From assembly GCF_026410405.1 (NCBI RefSeq), contig NZ_JAPMLN010000005.1:112759-176758 (forward strand): a stretch of 64,000 bases of DNA. The letters run 5' to 3'. Position numbers and translations under genes: made by a program. This DNA is from Marinicella gelatinilytica. Its GTDB lineage: Bacteria; Pseudomonadota; Gammaproteobacteria; Xanthomonadales; Marinicellaceae. Of this stretch, positions 28,945 to 37,752 are shown one piece after another. The notes under the pieces are model-generated. The model did no database searches. It had not been told where the DNA came from and saw only the letters and a program-made list of their open reading frames with translations. The first letter of the stretch is position 1. Each line of letters starts with the position of its first letter.

Positions 28945-29621
28945 GCGAACGTCAACTCCTCAAATATATGTCGATAGAGACGATAAAATCGTTGGCTAGC
29001 GTTAACCACAACGGCCAATTGATCATCGCTCAAACGATTAATTAAACCTTCAAAAAATTGTTGATGGCCTTGATCCAAATCGCCATGGGAAATTAAGTAA
29101 CTAAAGGCCTTATTGGGCAGATTAAGTGACGTTTTTAAACTTTGAGCCACTTGGCTTGCTAAAGCCACCGAAGTGCCTTCCAGGACATGCACCATACCTA
29201 AAAAACACAAGGGATCACACCGATTGATACTGTCATAGGCATAACTAACCATCACCTCAACAGCAAAGCTGGGAGCTGATGTTCGCACCATCTCGGCATC
29301 ACCGCCGCAGGCTTTAATGTCATTTAAAATCCAATCCTCATGACCCAGTTCTTCTTCAATATACTCAGCCATGGCACGTCGTAACCAGTCATCCTCATCT
29401 GAAAAGCGTGCACCGGCTTGCATCAGTAAGGGCACCGTGTGTTTCACATGGTGATAGGCGCGGCTGAGAAAAGCCACATAGGTTTCCAGCTTGAGGCGAC
29501 CGGACAAGGCTTGTTCAATAACAGGTAATTGCCATAATTTATTTTTCTCAACTTCAGTTTGACTGCATAGAAGTGCGAAATTAGAAAGCATGTTGGCAGA
29601 TTGGGGTTGGCTGGTTGTCAT
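28941..29621 (-). CDS. TenA-like / heme-oxygenase-like diiron protein
   Basis: All-helical protein of the TenA/heme-oxygenase fold (about 226 residues from MTTSQPQSANM). The six metal ligands typical of heme-oxygenase-like diiron oxidases are visible: ExxH in 'YIEEELGHEDW', Glu in 'VHVLEGTS', and His/Asp/His in 'ISHGDLDQGHQQFF'. Characterised members (UndA, SznF, BesC) carry out O2-dependent oxidation of fatty acids or amino compounds. Thiaminase-type TenA proteins instead rely on a Cys. The gene lies in an overlapping operon with an acyl-ligase and an SDR, which fits an oxidase of a ligase-activated or free carboxylic acid. A start at 29645 is possible. Confidence 0.75.
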   Translation of the reverse strand: MTTSQPQSANMLSNFALLCSQTEVEKNKLWQLPVIEQALSGRLKLETYVAFLSRAYHHVKHTVPLLMQAGARFSDEDDWLRRAMAEYIEEELGHEDWILNDIKACGGDAEMVRTSAPSFAVEVMVSYAYDSINRCDPLCFLGMVHVLEGTSVALASQVAQSLKTSLNLPNKAFSYLISHGDLDQGHQQFFEGLINRLSDDQLAVVVNASQRFYRLYRHIFEELTFA

Positions 29622-30984
29622 ATATTTGCTCCAATTGAGTTGCATGTTTTTTATATATTTCAGAACGGATTAATTTGCCGGTGGCGGTTAAGGTACCATC
29701 GAGCTCTGTAAAAGGTGGAACCTTGACCGCAGCCCGTAACCGAGCATAATCAGGTAATTGTTCATTGATGGCTTGAATCAATTGATTCAGGGTTTCGCCA
29801 TCACAATCAGTGACGCACAAGGCGGTTAAAAAAGCTTGACCATCACCTACCACCATGACTTGCTGAATGGCAGTCAAAGCCAACAGCTCAGCCTCCAACC
29901 ATTCCGGTGAGATATTACGACCAAAGCCGTTGACAATAAGATGACTTAATCGACCTCGGATGGTTAATTTACCTTGGCTATCGATGGTACCGATATCACC
30001 CGTGGCATATGCTTGATTTTTAGTCAATTCGGACCCTTTATCCTCATCACCCAAATAGGCTAAAAACTGTGGTCCGTAATAAATAATTTGCTTATCTTGA
30101 TCCAAATTAATATCTGCATGATTTAATGGACGGCCCACAGAGTCGGCCGAATTCAAGGCATTATTCAAACAGATCACTGAGCCACATTCACTGATACCGT
30201 AGCCTTGATACACTGGCAGGCCCATCCGGTGCGCTTGCTCAATTAGCATCGGCGGACATACTGCACCACCCACTGCCATAAACCGTAACCAGGATAAATC
30301 AGTTGGGTTTTCGGTTAGATAATTGAGCAAAGATTTAAGCATGGCGGGCATTAAAATTAGGCTATCAGCTTGATGCTCGACCATGGCTGAAACCAGTTTT
30401 TCAGGTTGAAACTGACCTGAGCCCTGTAAGCCAACCTGTGCTAATGAAGGCGAAATAATCTTCAAGCCCTGCCCCATGTTGGTATAGCTGTTGGCATACA
30501 CTGCTGCCATGTTTTCCAATAAAATACTGTACGGCAGAACACTTAAATGTCGTTTTAAGCCCAGATGCTCGGTGGCCTGTGCCAATGATTGCCCCACCGT
30601 TTGTAAATGAGACAAACTTAAACAAACCCCTTTCGGTTCGGCCGTTGAACCGGATGTAAAGGTGATTTTATGGGTACCGGTAGGTAATCCAACCGCCCGT
30701 TCTAAGGTTCTCGTCAATACTGTCAGTGCGCCATAAATAGTCACTTCATAAAAACCTAAAGATTGCCAGAATGTTGTCAGGTCATGTTGACAAAATACAC
30801 AATCGACACCGGCCTGTTTCACCATATGGGCTATTTGTGATGGCGTAAAAAAGTGCGGCACCGGCACAATCACCAATTGATTGTCTGTTGCCCATTGATC
30901 AACCGCCAGCCAATCAGAGCTGTTATCAGCATGAATAGCCACACAATGGGGGTTGTGCGTTAATATCTCATCAATGGCGTTCAT
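29581..30984 (-). CDS. AMP-binding acyl-CoA/ACP-ligase-like enzyme
   Basis: ANL-superfamily adenylating enzyme, 467 residues, shorter than classic acyl-CoA synthetases (about 550). Visible motifs: P-loop TFTSGSTAEPKGVC, 'GYGISECG' (A5), 'ATGDIG' (A7) and 'VNGFGRNISPEWLEAELL' (A8 hinge and C-terminal domain). The C-terminal catalytic Lys is in 'TATGKLIRSEI'. It activates an unknown carboxylic acid. Overlaps the hemolysin-like gene by 14 bases and the diiron gene by about 40. Confidence 0.88.
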   Translation of the reverse strand: MNAIDEILTHNPHCVAIHADNSSDWLAVDQWATDNQLVIVPVPHFFTPSQIAHMVKQAGVDCVFCQHDLTTFWQSLGFYEVTIYGALTVLTRTLERAVGLPTGTHKITFTSGSTAEPKGVCLSLSHLQTVGQSLAQATEHLGLKRHLSVLPYSILLENMAAVYANSYTNMGQGLKIISPSLAQVGLQGSGQFQPEKLVSAMVEHQADSLILMPAMLKSLLNYLTENPTDLSWLRFMAVGGAVCPPMLIEQAHRMGLPVYQGYGISECGSVICLNNALNSADSVGRPLNHADINLDQDKQIIYYGPQFLAYLGDEDKGSELTKNQAYATGDIGTIDSQGKLTIRGRLSHLIVNGFGRNISPEWLEAELLALTAIQQVMVVGDGQAFLTALCVTDCDGETLNQLIQAINEQLPDYARLRAAVKVPPFTELDGTLTATGKLIRSEIYKKHATQLEQIYDNQPTPICQHAF

Positions 30985-31696
30985 AGCTAAGCTTTTTGTT
31001 ATGAATGGCTTGAATGGCTGTGATGGTATGAGAACAATAAACCGCCGGTTTATGACGATAGTATTGCCCCCAATGGTTTTGCTTATCGATTAATTTATCC
31101 GCACAGGCAGAAGCTAAAAATTGGGTAGGAATAGATAATTTATTAACTGCTTTAACCATCGGTTCAGACAAGGTATAGACCGTCCATTGTGCCTGCAGCT
31201 GGCCAATAAAATTGGCAATGGCACGCACCACCAGGGCTAAATAGCGACGATTCACAATGACAAAGTGACCCAATTCAATCACCGATGAGCGCGGCACTTT
31301 TTGGCCGGCATATCGAGCCAGCAGCTGTTCCGCCGGTTTGTTCAGATATTGTTCTGAAAACAAGCTCCCTTGATCAGCATAACGCAGACCAACCGCACCA
31401 ATTAATTGATCATTTGATTGCTGATAGACACTGATTAAAATCGGAAAGAAATGATGAATGTCAGCATTAAAATGTTGCTTATATTGACGCTGAATAAATT
31501 GCTCAATAATGTTTCGCTCTGATTCACTTGTATAAACTAATCGTACATAAGTGCTGGGGGCTTGATGTGAATTTGGTTTTTTTGTACGGCGCTGATTTAA
31601 TTTAAGACTTGGGTCAGTCGGCTTAAACTGTTGATTGGTGTATTCGCCAATGTCATGGTAATAGGCATATAATGAAGTTAAAATTGGCTTTGTCAT
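30971..31696 (-). CDS. Thermostable hemolysin (delta-VPH) family protein
   Basis: A 241-residue member of the family named after the Vibrio thermostable hemolysin. The core 'LISVYQQSNDQLIGAVGLRYA', 'LFSEQYLNKPAEQLL', 'RSSVIELGHFVIVNRR' reads like the N-acyltransferase (GNAT/autoinducer-synthase) fold rather than a pore-forming toxin, so it may be an acyltransferase. It heads the operon with ligase, diiron protein, SDR and TPR genes. The annotation 'hemolysin' should be taken only as a family name. Confidence 0.82.
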   Translation of the reverse strand: MTKPILTSLYAYYHDIGEYTNQQFKPTDPSLKLNQRRTKKPNSHQAPSTYVRLVYTSESERNIIEQFIQRQYKQHFNADIHHFFPILISVYQQSNDQLIGAVGLRYADQGSLFSEQYLNKPAEQLLARYAGQKVPRSSVIELGHFVIVNRRYLALVVRAIANFIGQLQAQWTVYTLSEPMVKAVNKLSIPTQFLASACADKLIDKQNHWGQYYRHKPAVYCSHTITAIQAIHNKKLSYERH

Positions 31697-31837
31697 ATAA
31701 ACTCACGGGTATTTTCGTGTTTAGAGCACACTGACTGAGCCAATCAATCGATAACCAAAAAAATAATTCATCGTTCGCGATTGTTTTTCCTGAGCCGTTC
31801 ACTCTAAGCGTTAAACAATCGTTAAATAAACTCATTT

Positions 31838-32473
31838 GTGATGCAACATAAACAGGATAAGCAACTCGTCAAACAATTATTAAAAGGCCAAACACAGGCA
31901 TTTAATACTTTTTTTGATAGCTACCACAGCAAGCTGTTTCGCTTTATCTTGGGCCGGGTGGATGGTGATCATGATTTAGCCATGGATCTGGCTCAGGAAA
32001 CCCTGTGTAAAGCGTTAGATAATTTAAAAGATTATCGGGCTGAAGCCGCCTTATTCACCTGGATGTGTCAAATTGCCCGCAGCTTTATTTATGCCCATTT
32101 CAGTAAACAAAAACGACGTCGGCGACACGTTGTTCCGATGGCAGAACACCCATCAATCCGCAAGGTGCTGTTAACCATTGCCGATGGCCAGGAAACCCAA
32201 CCGGAATTGCAGTTACACAATCAACAAATACAGCAGCTGATTGAAGAAGTGCTTGATCACCTTCCGAACAATTACGGCGATTTACTTACCTGGAAATATA
32301 TTGATGAGCTCAGTGTCGCAGAAATGGCCGAGAGAGCCAATACCACCATGGTTGCCATCCAATCTGCCCTGGCCAGAGCCCGACAATCATTCCAACAGGC
32401 TTTTACAGCACTTTTAAAAACAGACAGTTTGGACCATTTTTACCCGTCAAACTGGGAGTATGAATATGAATAA
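31838..32473 (+). CDS. ECF-type RNA polymerase sigma factor
   Basis: A 211-residue group 4 sigma factor. Region 2 is at about 22-90 ('AFNTFFDSYHSKLFRFILGR', 'LAMDLAQETLCKAL') and region 4 at about 135-195 ('LPNNYGDLLTWKYIDELSVAEM' with an HTH). A basic patch KQKRRRRH follows region 2. The stop lies inside the following FecR-like gene (14-base overlap), so the two are coupled. Together with the TonB-dependent receptor gene it forms a cell-surface signalling set; the inducing ligand is unknown. Confidence 0.92.
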   Translation: MMQHKQDKQLVKQLLKGQTQAFNTFFDSYHSKLFRFILGRVDGDHDLAMDLAQETLCKALDNLKDYRAEAALFTWMCQIARSFIYAHFSKQKRRRRHVVPMAEHPSIRKVLLTIADGQETQPELQLHNQQIQQLIEEVLDHLPNNYGDLLTWKYIDELSVAEMAERANTTMVAIQSALARARQSFQQAFTALLKTDSLDHFYPSNWEYEYE

Positions 32474-33437
32474 AGAGCAAGCCGACACTATTTTAAAACA
32501 ATTGAAACAGCGCACTGAGCCTGATGCGGCTAAACAACAAGCGACTAAACAGGCTGTGATGGCGCATTGGCAGAAGAATCTCAAAAAACAACGTCGACAA
32601 CGTTTTGCTTGGACAGCAGCGGTTGCAGCTTCTGTCATTGTTGTCTTTGCCCTGGTCTTGGTTATAAACTTTGATAATGGCTCTCAAGGATTACCTGCCA
32701 TGTACCAACAAGTCGATATTCACGGTACCATTATGCTTGAGCAAGATTCACACAAAGCACAACCCATGACAGCGGATGTCAGTCTAAAACCCGGTGATAT
32801 TATCGCAAGTTCGTCTGACGGCTACCTGATATGGCATTTAAATGACGGTAGTGAGTTACGCCAGGGACCGGATGCCCGCATTGTCTGGCAGAGTGACCAG
32901 CAGATTGAATTATTGACAGGACAACTGTTTCACAACACCGATATCACACAATCTGCGGAACCTTTTATGATTAGCACCAAACTCGGTTCAGTCAGTCATG
33001 TGGGCACTCAGTATGTGGTCAAGCACCAACCAAATCGTTTACAAGTGGCCGTTAAAAGCGGCCGGGTCAATATCAGCCGTCAACAAAAACAGCACACTGT
33101 CAAAGGTAATGAATTAATGTCGATAAGCCCTGACGGGGTGGAATCAGTGCACACGTTTACCGGGCATAACCATCCCATGTGGTCCTGGACTTTTAAAACC
33201 CAGCAGCCCTATGCATTAAAAGGACAATCTTTATATGATTTTGTTGTTTGGATAAGCCAGCATACTGACTTGGCGGTTGACTGGCAAGGGCACCAACAAG
33301 CCACACAAGGGGTTTTGTTACAGGGCACCATAGACAAGATGTCTGTAGATATGGCATTAAAAACGGTATTTGCCAGCACCGACTATCAGTATCAAATTGA
33401 CCAAGGTCGCTTGCAAATTATTAATCAAGACAAGTAA
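32460..33437 (+). CDS. FecR-like transmembrane anti-sigma regulator with C-terminal STN-like domain
   Basis: Predicted anti-sigma/sensor of the upstream ECF factor, 325 residues. Cytoplasmic N-terminus (about 1-43), one membrane helix (about 47-68), a FecR beta domain (about 105-225: 'GDIIASSSDGYLIWHL', 'LLTGQLFH', 'VSHVGTQYVVK', 'VAVKSGRVNI'), and a C-terminal domain (about 240-325: 'LKGQSLYDFVVWISQHTD ... GTIDKMSVDMALKTVF') with the STN/secretin-N pattern. That domain could dock the N-terminal domain of the receptor encoded next. Confidence 0.88.
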   Translation: MNMNKEQADTILKQLKQRTEPDAAKQQATKQAVMAHWQKNLKKQRRQRFAWTAAVAASVIVVFALVLVINFDNGSQGLPAMYQQVDIHGTIMLEQDSHKAQPMTADVSLKPGDIIASSSDGYLIWHLNDGSELRQGPDARIVWQSDQQIELLTGQLFHNTDITQSAEPFMISTKLGSVSHVGTQYVVKHQPNRLQVAVKSGRVNISRQQKQHTVKGNELMSISPDGVESVHTFTGHNHPMWSWTFKTQQPYALKGQSLYDFVVWISQHTDLAVDWQGHQQATQGVLLQGTIDKMSVDMALKTVFASTDYQYQIDQGRLQIINQDK

Positions 33438-33472
33438 CATAGTGGTTTCAATTAGATTGCTTCGTTGAGCCT

Positions 33473-35923
33473 TTGAAACAACCCAGTTCGATATCACGTT
33501 TATATCTGCTCCCGTTATTGCTGCTTGCCAGTCAAATAGGACTGGCTAACCCAAAAACCGTGGCCAGTTGGGTGGATATTTTTAACGACAATGGTCAAGC
33601 CATTTTTTTTAGCAGTGACCAGGTCACTGACCAGCAATTACGACAGACCCTATTATTACCGGACGTCAATTTCACTGCCTTTCGAGATAATTTAAGCCAC
33701 ATTGGTCTGCAGCTCAATGCCATCGATCAAGATGTATGGGTTCTGCAAAGCCATTCCCAAGTCATTAGCAACCCAGTTTTATTTAAAGCTCAAGATAGCA
33801 GCAATCAATCAAGTATTCGATCTTTTCAAATCACCACCCCAGCAGGGCATCTTTTTAGCACCAAAAACGGTGTTATTATTCTGTCTCAGCAACAACTCAC
33901 CAGCGGCATACTGCATATTTTTGCCTCGAAATATGAACCGTTGACTCAAACCATCACAGAAGACAGCCTCAGGCAGCCTATTCAACGCCTCGAATTAATC
34001 CCGGCACCCTTGGCCTTAAGCGATCTAAAAGTATCCACCAGCTTATTGTATTTTGATAAAAACAACCTGCCGGGTTATGTTATGGATGGCGCGGATTTAA
34101 TGCAACCTAATGCCTTTAATCACGATCCATTACAATCAGGTCAAGGCTTGGCATCTCATAACTCAGCCGGCCTTGATGGCCGCAGTCATGTTCGCGGTGG
34201 TTTACTCAATGAAACCCTGATTGAATTGGATGGCATGATTTTACGCAGTCCCTATCATTTTAAGGACTTTGCCTCCCTGCTATCCACCATTAACCCCAAT
34301 GTGGCGACCTCAGTCAGTCATTATGCCGGGGTTTTTCCAGCTCAATATGGCGGTCGTTTAAGTGCTGTGATATCGGTCGACAGTGAACGAAGAAATACAG
34401 ACTATGACCGCATCAGCCAAGTTGGACTATTGGACATCAGTCATACTCAATGGTGGTCAAACGATTATAAAGATGGTTTAGTCGGGGTGCGTTCAGGCGG
34501 TTATTTACTAAAACAAAACTTGATATCACACCTCAACATCCACCCGGAATTTGAGGATGCTTATGTTAAATTCAACCAACAAACATCACCTAAGTGGCAG
34601 AGCTCCCAACATTTTCTGGTATCACGAGACGAACTTAGTGTTAATCAAAGTGATGAACAAGCAAAAGCCGCTTACCATGATCAGTATGTCTGGTTTAAAT
34701 GGCAATATGATAATCTGCAAGCCCATCAATCCAATTGGCAACTGGCCTTCAGCCGTCATCATGATCAACGCCGAGGTGAAACTAGTGATCAGTTATCCAC
34801 AGGTACCTTAACTGAAGATATATTAACAAAGTATCTACAACTCAGTTGGCAGCACCAATGGCGGTTAGCGCCCTGGTTTAACCTTGACTTAGGTATGACA
34901 GTACAAAATACTGAAGCCGACATCGATTCACAACGCATGGTTCAACACAACCCGTATTGGGCTGAGTTGTTGAACACTCCGACAACCCAAAATCAGGATT
35001 TTCAAAGTCAAACCGATGGCCTTTTTTGGTCTTATTTTATCAATCTGAGGTGGCAAATCAATGACCGCTGGGTAACTGATATAGGCCTCTATAATGAGCA
35101 AGCCCGCTGGTTACCGCATCAAGGCATCAGTCCACGCTTAAACATGGTTTACCAACCCGATAGTATCAGCCAATGGCGCTTTGGTCTTGGTCGCCATCAA
35201 CAAGCCCAACGCTTAGATGAGCTGCTTTTATCAGACGACAATCCCAGTTATCAAGCGGCGTCTTCGGCAGACCTGATGGTGATTGATTACCGGCGGCGAC
35301 TACCCAATGGCTGGTTGCTTCGAGGTGAAACTTACTACAAAAAATACTCTCGTACCCTGGCCTATTATGAAAACCTTTTTAGCGACTATCACCTGATTCC
35401 CGAACTGTACGCCGATTATCAACGCATCAGTCCCAGCGATGCCCAAGCCGGTGGTATTGAATTAACCTTAGCCGGTCAATTAAATAATACCCATTGGAGC
35501 GTCAGTTACACCTTGGCCGAAACTCGGGATGAAATTAATGAGTTTAAGGTTGACCGCAGTTGGCAACAACGTCACACTTTAAAAACCGGTATCAGCCAGC
35601 CCATTGGAGATTGGCTATTAACTACCTCTGCTCAATACCACAGCGGTTGGCCACGAACAGAATTGCTGTACCAACAAGACATCATTTCTGTGAGTGATAG
35701 AAACAGCCGCCAATGGCCGGATTTTTTCCAGCTTGATTTACAATTAAATCGCCACTGGTTAAAAAGTTATGGCCGTTGGGACTTACTTATTCAGATTCAA
35801 AATGTGCTCGATATTAATAACCCCTGTTGTACCGAATATTCAATGGCGGACAGCCAGTTAATCAGCGCCACCAAGTCAGCCATGCCGATTATCCCAAATA
35901 TTCAGTTGTCTTTATCGTGGTAA
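33473..35923 (+). CDS. TonB-dependent receptor of an ECF/FecR signalling set
   Basis: An 816-residue outer-membrane receptor. Signal peptide about 1-25, then an N-terminal STN-like signalling region (about 30-95), a carboxypeptidase-regulatory-like beta segment (about 112-175), a plug ('RSHVRGGLLNETLIELDGMI', 'YAGVFPAQYGGRLSAVISVD') and a 22-strand-type barrel ending in 'NIQLSLSW', with a C-terminal aromatic residue as needed for BAM recognition. The start codon is TTG at 33473. Substrate unknown; nothing nearby points to iron specifically. Confidence 0.88.
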   Translation: MKQPSSISRLYLLPLLLLASQIGLANPKTVASWVDIFNDNGQAIFFSSDQVTDQQLRQTLLLPDVNFTAFRDNLSHIGLQLNAIDQDVWVLQSHSQVISNPVLFKAQDSSNQSSIRSFQITTPAGHLFSTKNGVIILSQQQLTSGILHIFASKYEPLTQTITEDSLRQPIQRLELIPAPLALSDLKVSTSLLYFDKNNLPGYVMDGADLMQPNAFNHDPLQSGQGLASHNSAGLDGRSHVRGGLLNETLIELDGMILRSPYHFKDFASLLSTINPNVATSVSHYAGVFPAQYGGRLSAVISVDSERRNTDYDRISQVGLLDISHTQWWSNDYKDGLVGVRSGGYLLKQNLISHLNIHPEFEDAYVKFNQQTSPKWQSSQHFLVSRDELSVNQSDEQAKAAYHDQYVWFKWQYDNLQAHQSNWQLAFSRHHDQRRGETSDQLSTGTLTEDILTKYLQLSWQHQWRLAPWFNLDLGMTVQNTEADIDSQRMVQHNPYWAELLNTPTTQNQDFQSQTDGLFWSYFINLRWQINDRWVTDIGLYNEQARWLPHQGISPRLNMVYQPDSISQWRFGLGRHQQAQRLDELLLSDDNPSYQAASSADLMVIDYRRRLPNGWLLRGETYYKKYSRTLAYYENLFSDYHLIPELYADYQRISPSDAQAGGIELTLAGQLNNTHWSVSYTLAETRDEINEFKVDRSWQQRHTLKTGISQPIGDWLLTTSAQYHSGWPRTELLYQQDIISVSDRNSRQWPDFFQLDLQLNRHWLKSYGRWDLLIQIQNVLDINNPCCTEYSMADSQLISATKSAMPIIPNIQLSLSW

Positions 35924-35924
35924 A

Positions 35925-36026
35925 ATGACTGTATATAAATTTTATCGCAGTAAACCAATTTTGGTGTATGCCTTGTCAGACTGGGACCTGCCGTTTAAAA
36001 TCATCATAAAAATAGAGTTCGCGTAA
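35925..36026 (+). CDS. Possible 33-residue small protein or leader peptide
   Basis: An ATG two bases after the receptor stop opens a 33-codon frame (MTVYKFYRSKPILVY..., ending KIEFA) whose TAA is directly followed by the ATG of the next gene (TAAATG). This tight packing suggests either a translated coupling peptide or a small amphipathic protein. There is no homology I recognise, so it may be chance. Confidence 0.35.
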   Translation: MTVYKFYRSKPILVYALSDWDLPFKIIIKIEFA

Positions 36027-36854
36027 ATGATTACCATCACAACCCCCAGATTAAGTCTGCAACCTACCCACAAAAACTGCTGGTCCATCTGCAGCAAAAC
36101 CCATAACAGCTTACTAGGCAAAGTTTTTTTTCATAATGATTGGTTTAATATTATCTTGAAACCCAAATCCTTACACTTGGGGGTGGCCAGCGAAGCCGGT
36201 TATGGCTTGATTAAAGCCCTTAACAGCCAAACCGTCAAAGCAAAAACGAATCTTCCCCATGCCCGACTTTATCTAAAAAACCTAGGCTTTGAGCAAGTTA
36301 ACGACCATTTTGAGGTTACACCTGAAAAATTAAATTACCCTGATTTATATCAGAAATTAAATCATAAACTAGGCATCGATACCAAAACCACAAATTCACC
36401 TAAATACCCAACAGCCACCCAAATTGTGGACGCCGGCGTTGATTGCTTTCAACGACCAATTAAATTGCACCCGAAAGCGCTCAAAGCATGGCAAGCCATG
36501 CAACAAGCTGCTCAAAAAAAAGGTATTCAGTTAACACCAGTATCGGCTTATCGCTCATTAAACTACCAAGCGGAACTCATCCAAAAGAAATTGGATAAAG
36601 ATCAACAATTAGCTGATATCCTCAAAGTTAATACCCCACCCGGTCACAGTGAACACCACACCGGTTGTGCCTTAGACCTCACCACCAACGGTGAAGCACG
36701 GGTTTTGGAAGCTGATTTCGCTGACACCGATGCCTATGCCTGGTTACAAGACAACGCCGCGGATTATGGTTTTTTTGAAAGTTATCCCGAAAATAACCCC
36801 CATGGCATCATTGCTGAGCCTTGGCACTGGTGCTTTGACTTAAAACACATATGA
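36027..36854 (+). CDS. GNAT-like domain fused to M15 (VanY/DdpX-type) D,D-carboxypeptidase
   Basis: A 275-residue protein. The C-terminal half (about 130-275) is an M15B peptidase: 'VSAYRSLNYQAELIQ', zinc ligands in 'HSEHHTGCALDLT' (His and Asp) and 'EPWHW'. Such enzymes cleave D-Ala-D-Ala or peptidoglycan crosslinks. The N-terminal about 110 residues open with 'ITTPRLSLQP', and 'ARLYLKNLGFEQV' follows, both like GNAT acetyltransferases. The central acetyl-CoA loop is not obvious, so this half may be degenerate. No signal peptide is seen, which is unusual for a cell-wall enzyme. Confidence 0.72.
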   Translation: MITITTPRLSLQPTHKNCWSICSKTHNSLLGKVFFHNDWFNIILKPKSLHLGVASEAGYGLIKALNSQTVKAKTNLPHARLYLKNLGFEQVNDHFEVTPEKLNYPDLYQKLNHKLGIDTKTTNSPKYPTATQIVDAGVDCFQRPIKLHPKALKAWQAMQQAAQKKGIQLTPVSAYRSLNYQAELIQKKLDKDQQLADILKVNTPPGHSEHHTGCALDLTTNGEARVLEADFADTDAYAWLQDNAADYGFFESYPENNPHGIIAEPWHWCFDLKHI

Positions 36855-36915
36855 AAAAGCCGGAAAATCAAACGCGATTATCCGGCCGTATAAAGTATCT
36901 GTTTAAAAGACACTA

Positions 36916-37353
36916 TCAATCATCTAAAAAGTCAGCAAAACGCTCTCCCTCTAAAGCCGAAGCATGGGCTTTATTCAATAACAAGATCGTTTCAGGTGTT
37001 AATCCGTCTTGTTTACGCTTTTTCTCAATAAACTCAGCGAGATATTCTTCACCATCATCAAGGGCATCCACAGCCGCTTCTTCATCATCTTTAAAGACAT
37101 TGATAAACTTCGTATAACCTCTGTGCAAAGCACCGGCCGCAGATCCGGAATCTTTCACCTCGCCACCTAAACTGGCGATCTTAGCGTTAAAGTCTTTAAC
37201 CAATAAATTACGACTATTTTTTCGTTGTAAAAACTCACTTTTCAGGGTTTGATTATCTTCTACAATGTCTGCACACATTTGATAACCTTCACAACTATCA
37301 ATCAATTTTGCCGTGACGTCTTGAAGTACTTCGATATTTTTATCATCATTCAT
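36916..37353 (-). CDS. PA2169-like four-helix-bundle protein (DUF2383)
   Basis: A 145-residue all-helical, ferritin-like four-helix-bundle protein of the DUF2383 family. Recognisable stretches are 'VTAKLIDSCEGYQMCAD', 'SLGGEVKDSGSAAGALHRGY' and 'AVDALDDGEEYLAEFIEKK'. The biochemical role is not established; family members are often linked to stress responses. Its gene stands alone, next to a MITE-like repeat. Confidence 0.8.
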   Translation of the reverse strand: MNDDKNIEVLQDVTAKLIDSCEGYQMCADIVEDNQTLKSEFLQRKNSRNLLVKDFNAKIASLGGEVKDSGSAAGALHRGYTKFINVFKDDEEAAVDALDDGEEYLAEFIEKKRKQDGLTPETILLLNKAHASALEGERFADFLDD

Positions 37354-37372
37354 AATGGACTCTCCTTCAGAT

Positions 37373-37587
37373 TAATTAACCCGTGGCGCATTTAGGGCGA
37401 ATAAAAACAAATACTGTCATATCGACCGAGCGGAGCGAGTGGAGATATCTCCCAACGGTAGAAATCAATCGCAAAATTGAGGAGATTCCTCCATGCGCTA
37501 CGCTTAGTCGGAATGACATACCGTTATTTGGAGGTAAAACCATCTTTATTTTCCAAAAATCACTCCAAATGCACCATGGGTTAATTA
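37373..37587. repeat. MITE-like palindromic element, copy 1
   Basis: About 215 bp bounded by imperfect inverted repeats (TAATTAACCCGTGGCGCATT at 37373 and its partner at 37565-37587). Inside lies a second inverted pair, GTCATATCGACCGAGCG at 37417 facing CGCTTAGTCGGAATGAC at 37501, so the whole element could fold into one long hairpin. It shares its ends and core with the element at 56109-56406. No ORF. Confidence 0.8.
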
Positions 37588-37752
37588 GTATTTAGTTATT
37601 TTAAATGGCCTTTAATCGTCTTTAATCGATTTCCTATCAGTTTAAACATTCATTGTAAAATCAATGTAAAACTATCATTAACCCAATGTAAATTTAGATA
37701 GATACTCAGATAATTACATAGGTCTTTCATAATTAAAAAAGTGCTTATGCGT

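Noticed and set aside
30971..31696. A true hemolysin/virulence toxin.
   Set aside because: No signal peptide or membrane-spanning segment; conserved core looks enzymatic.
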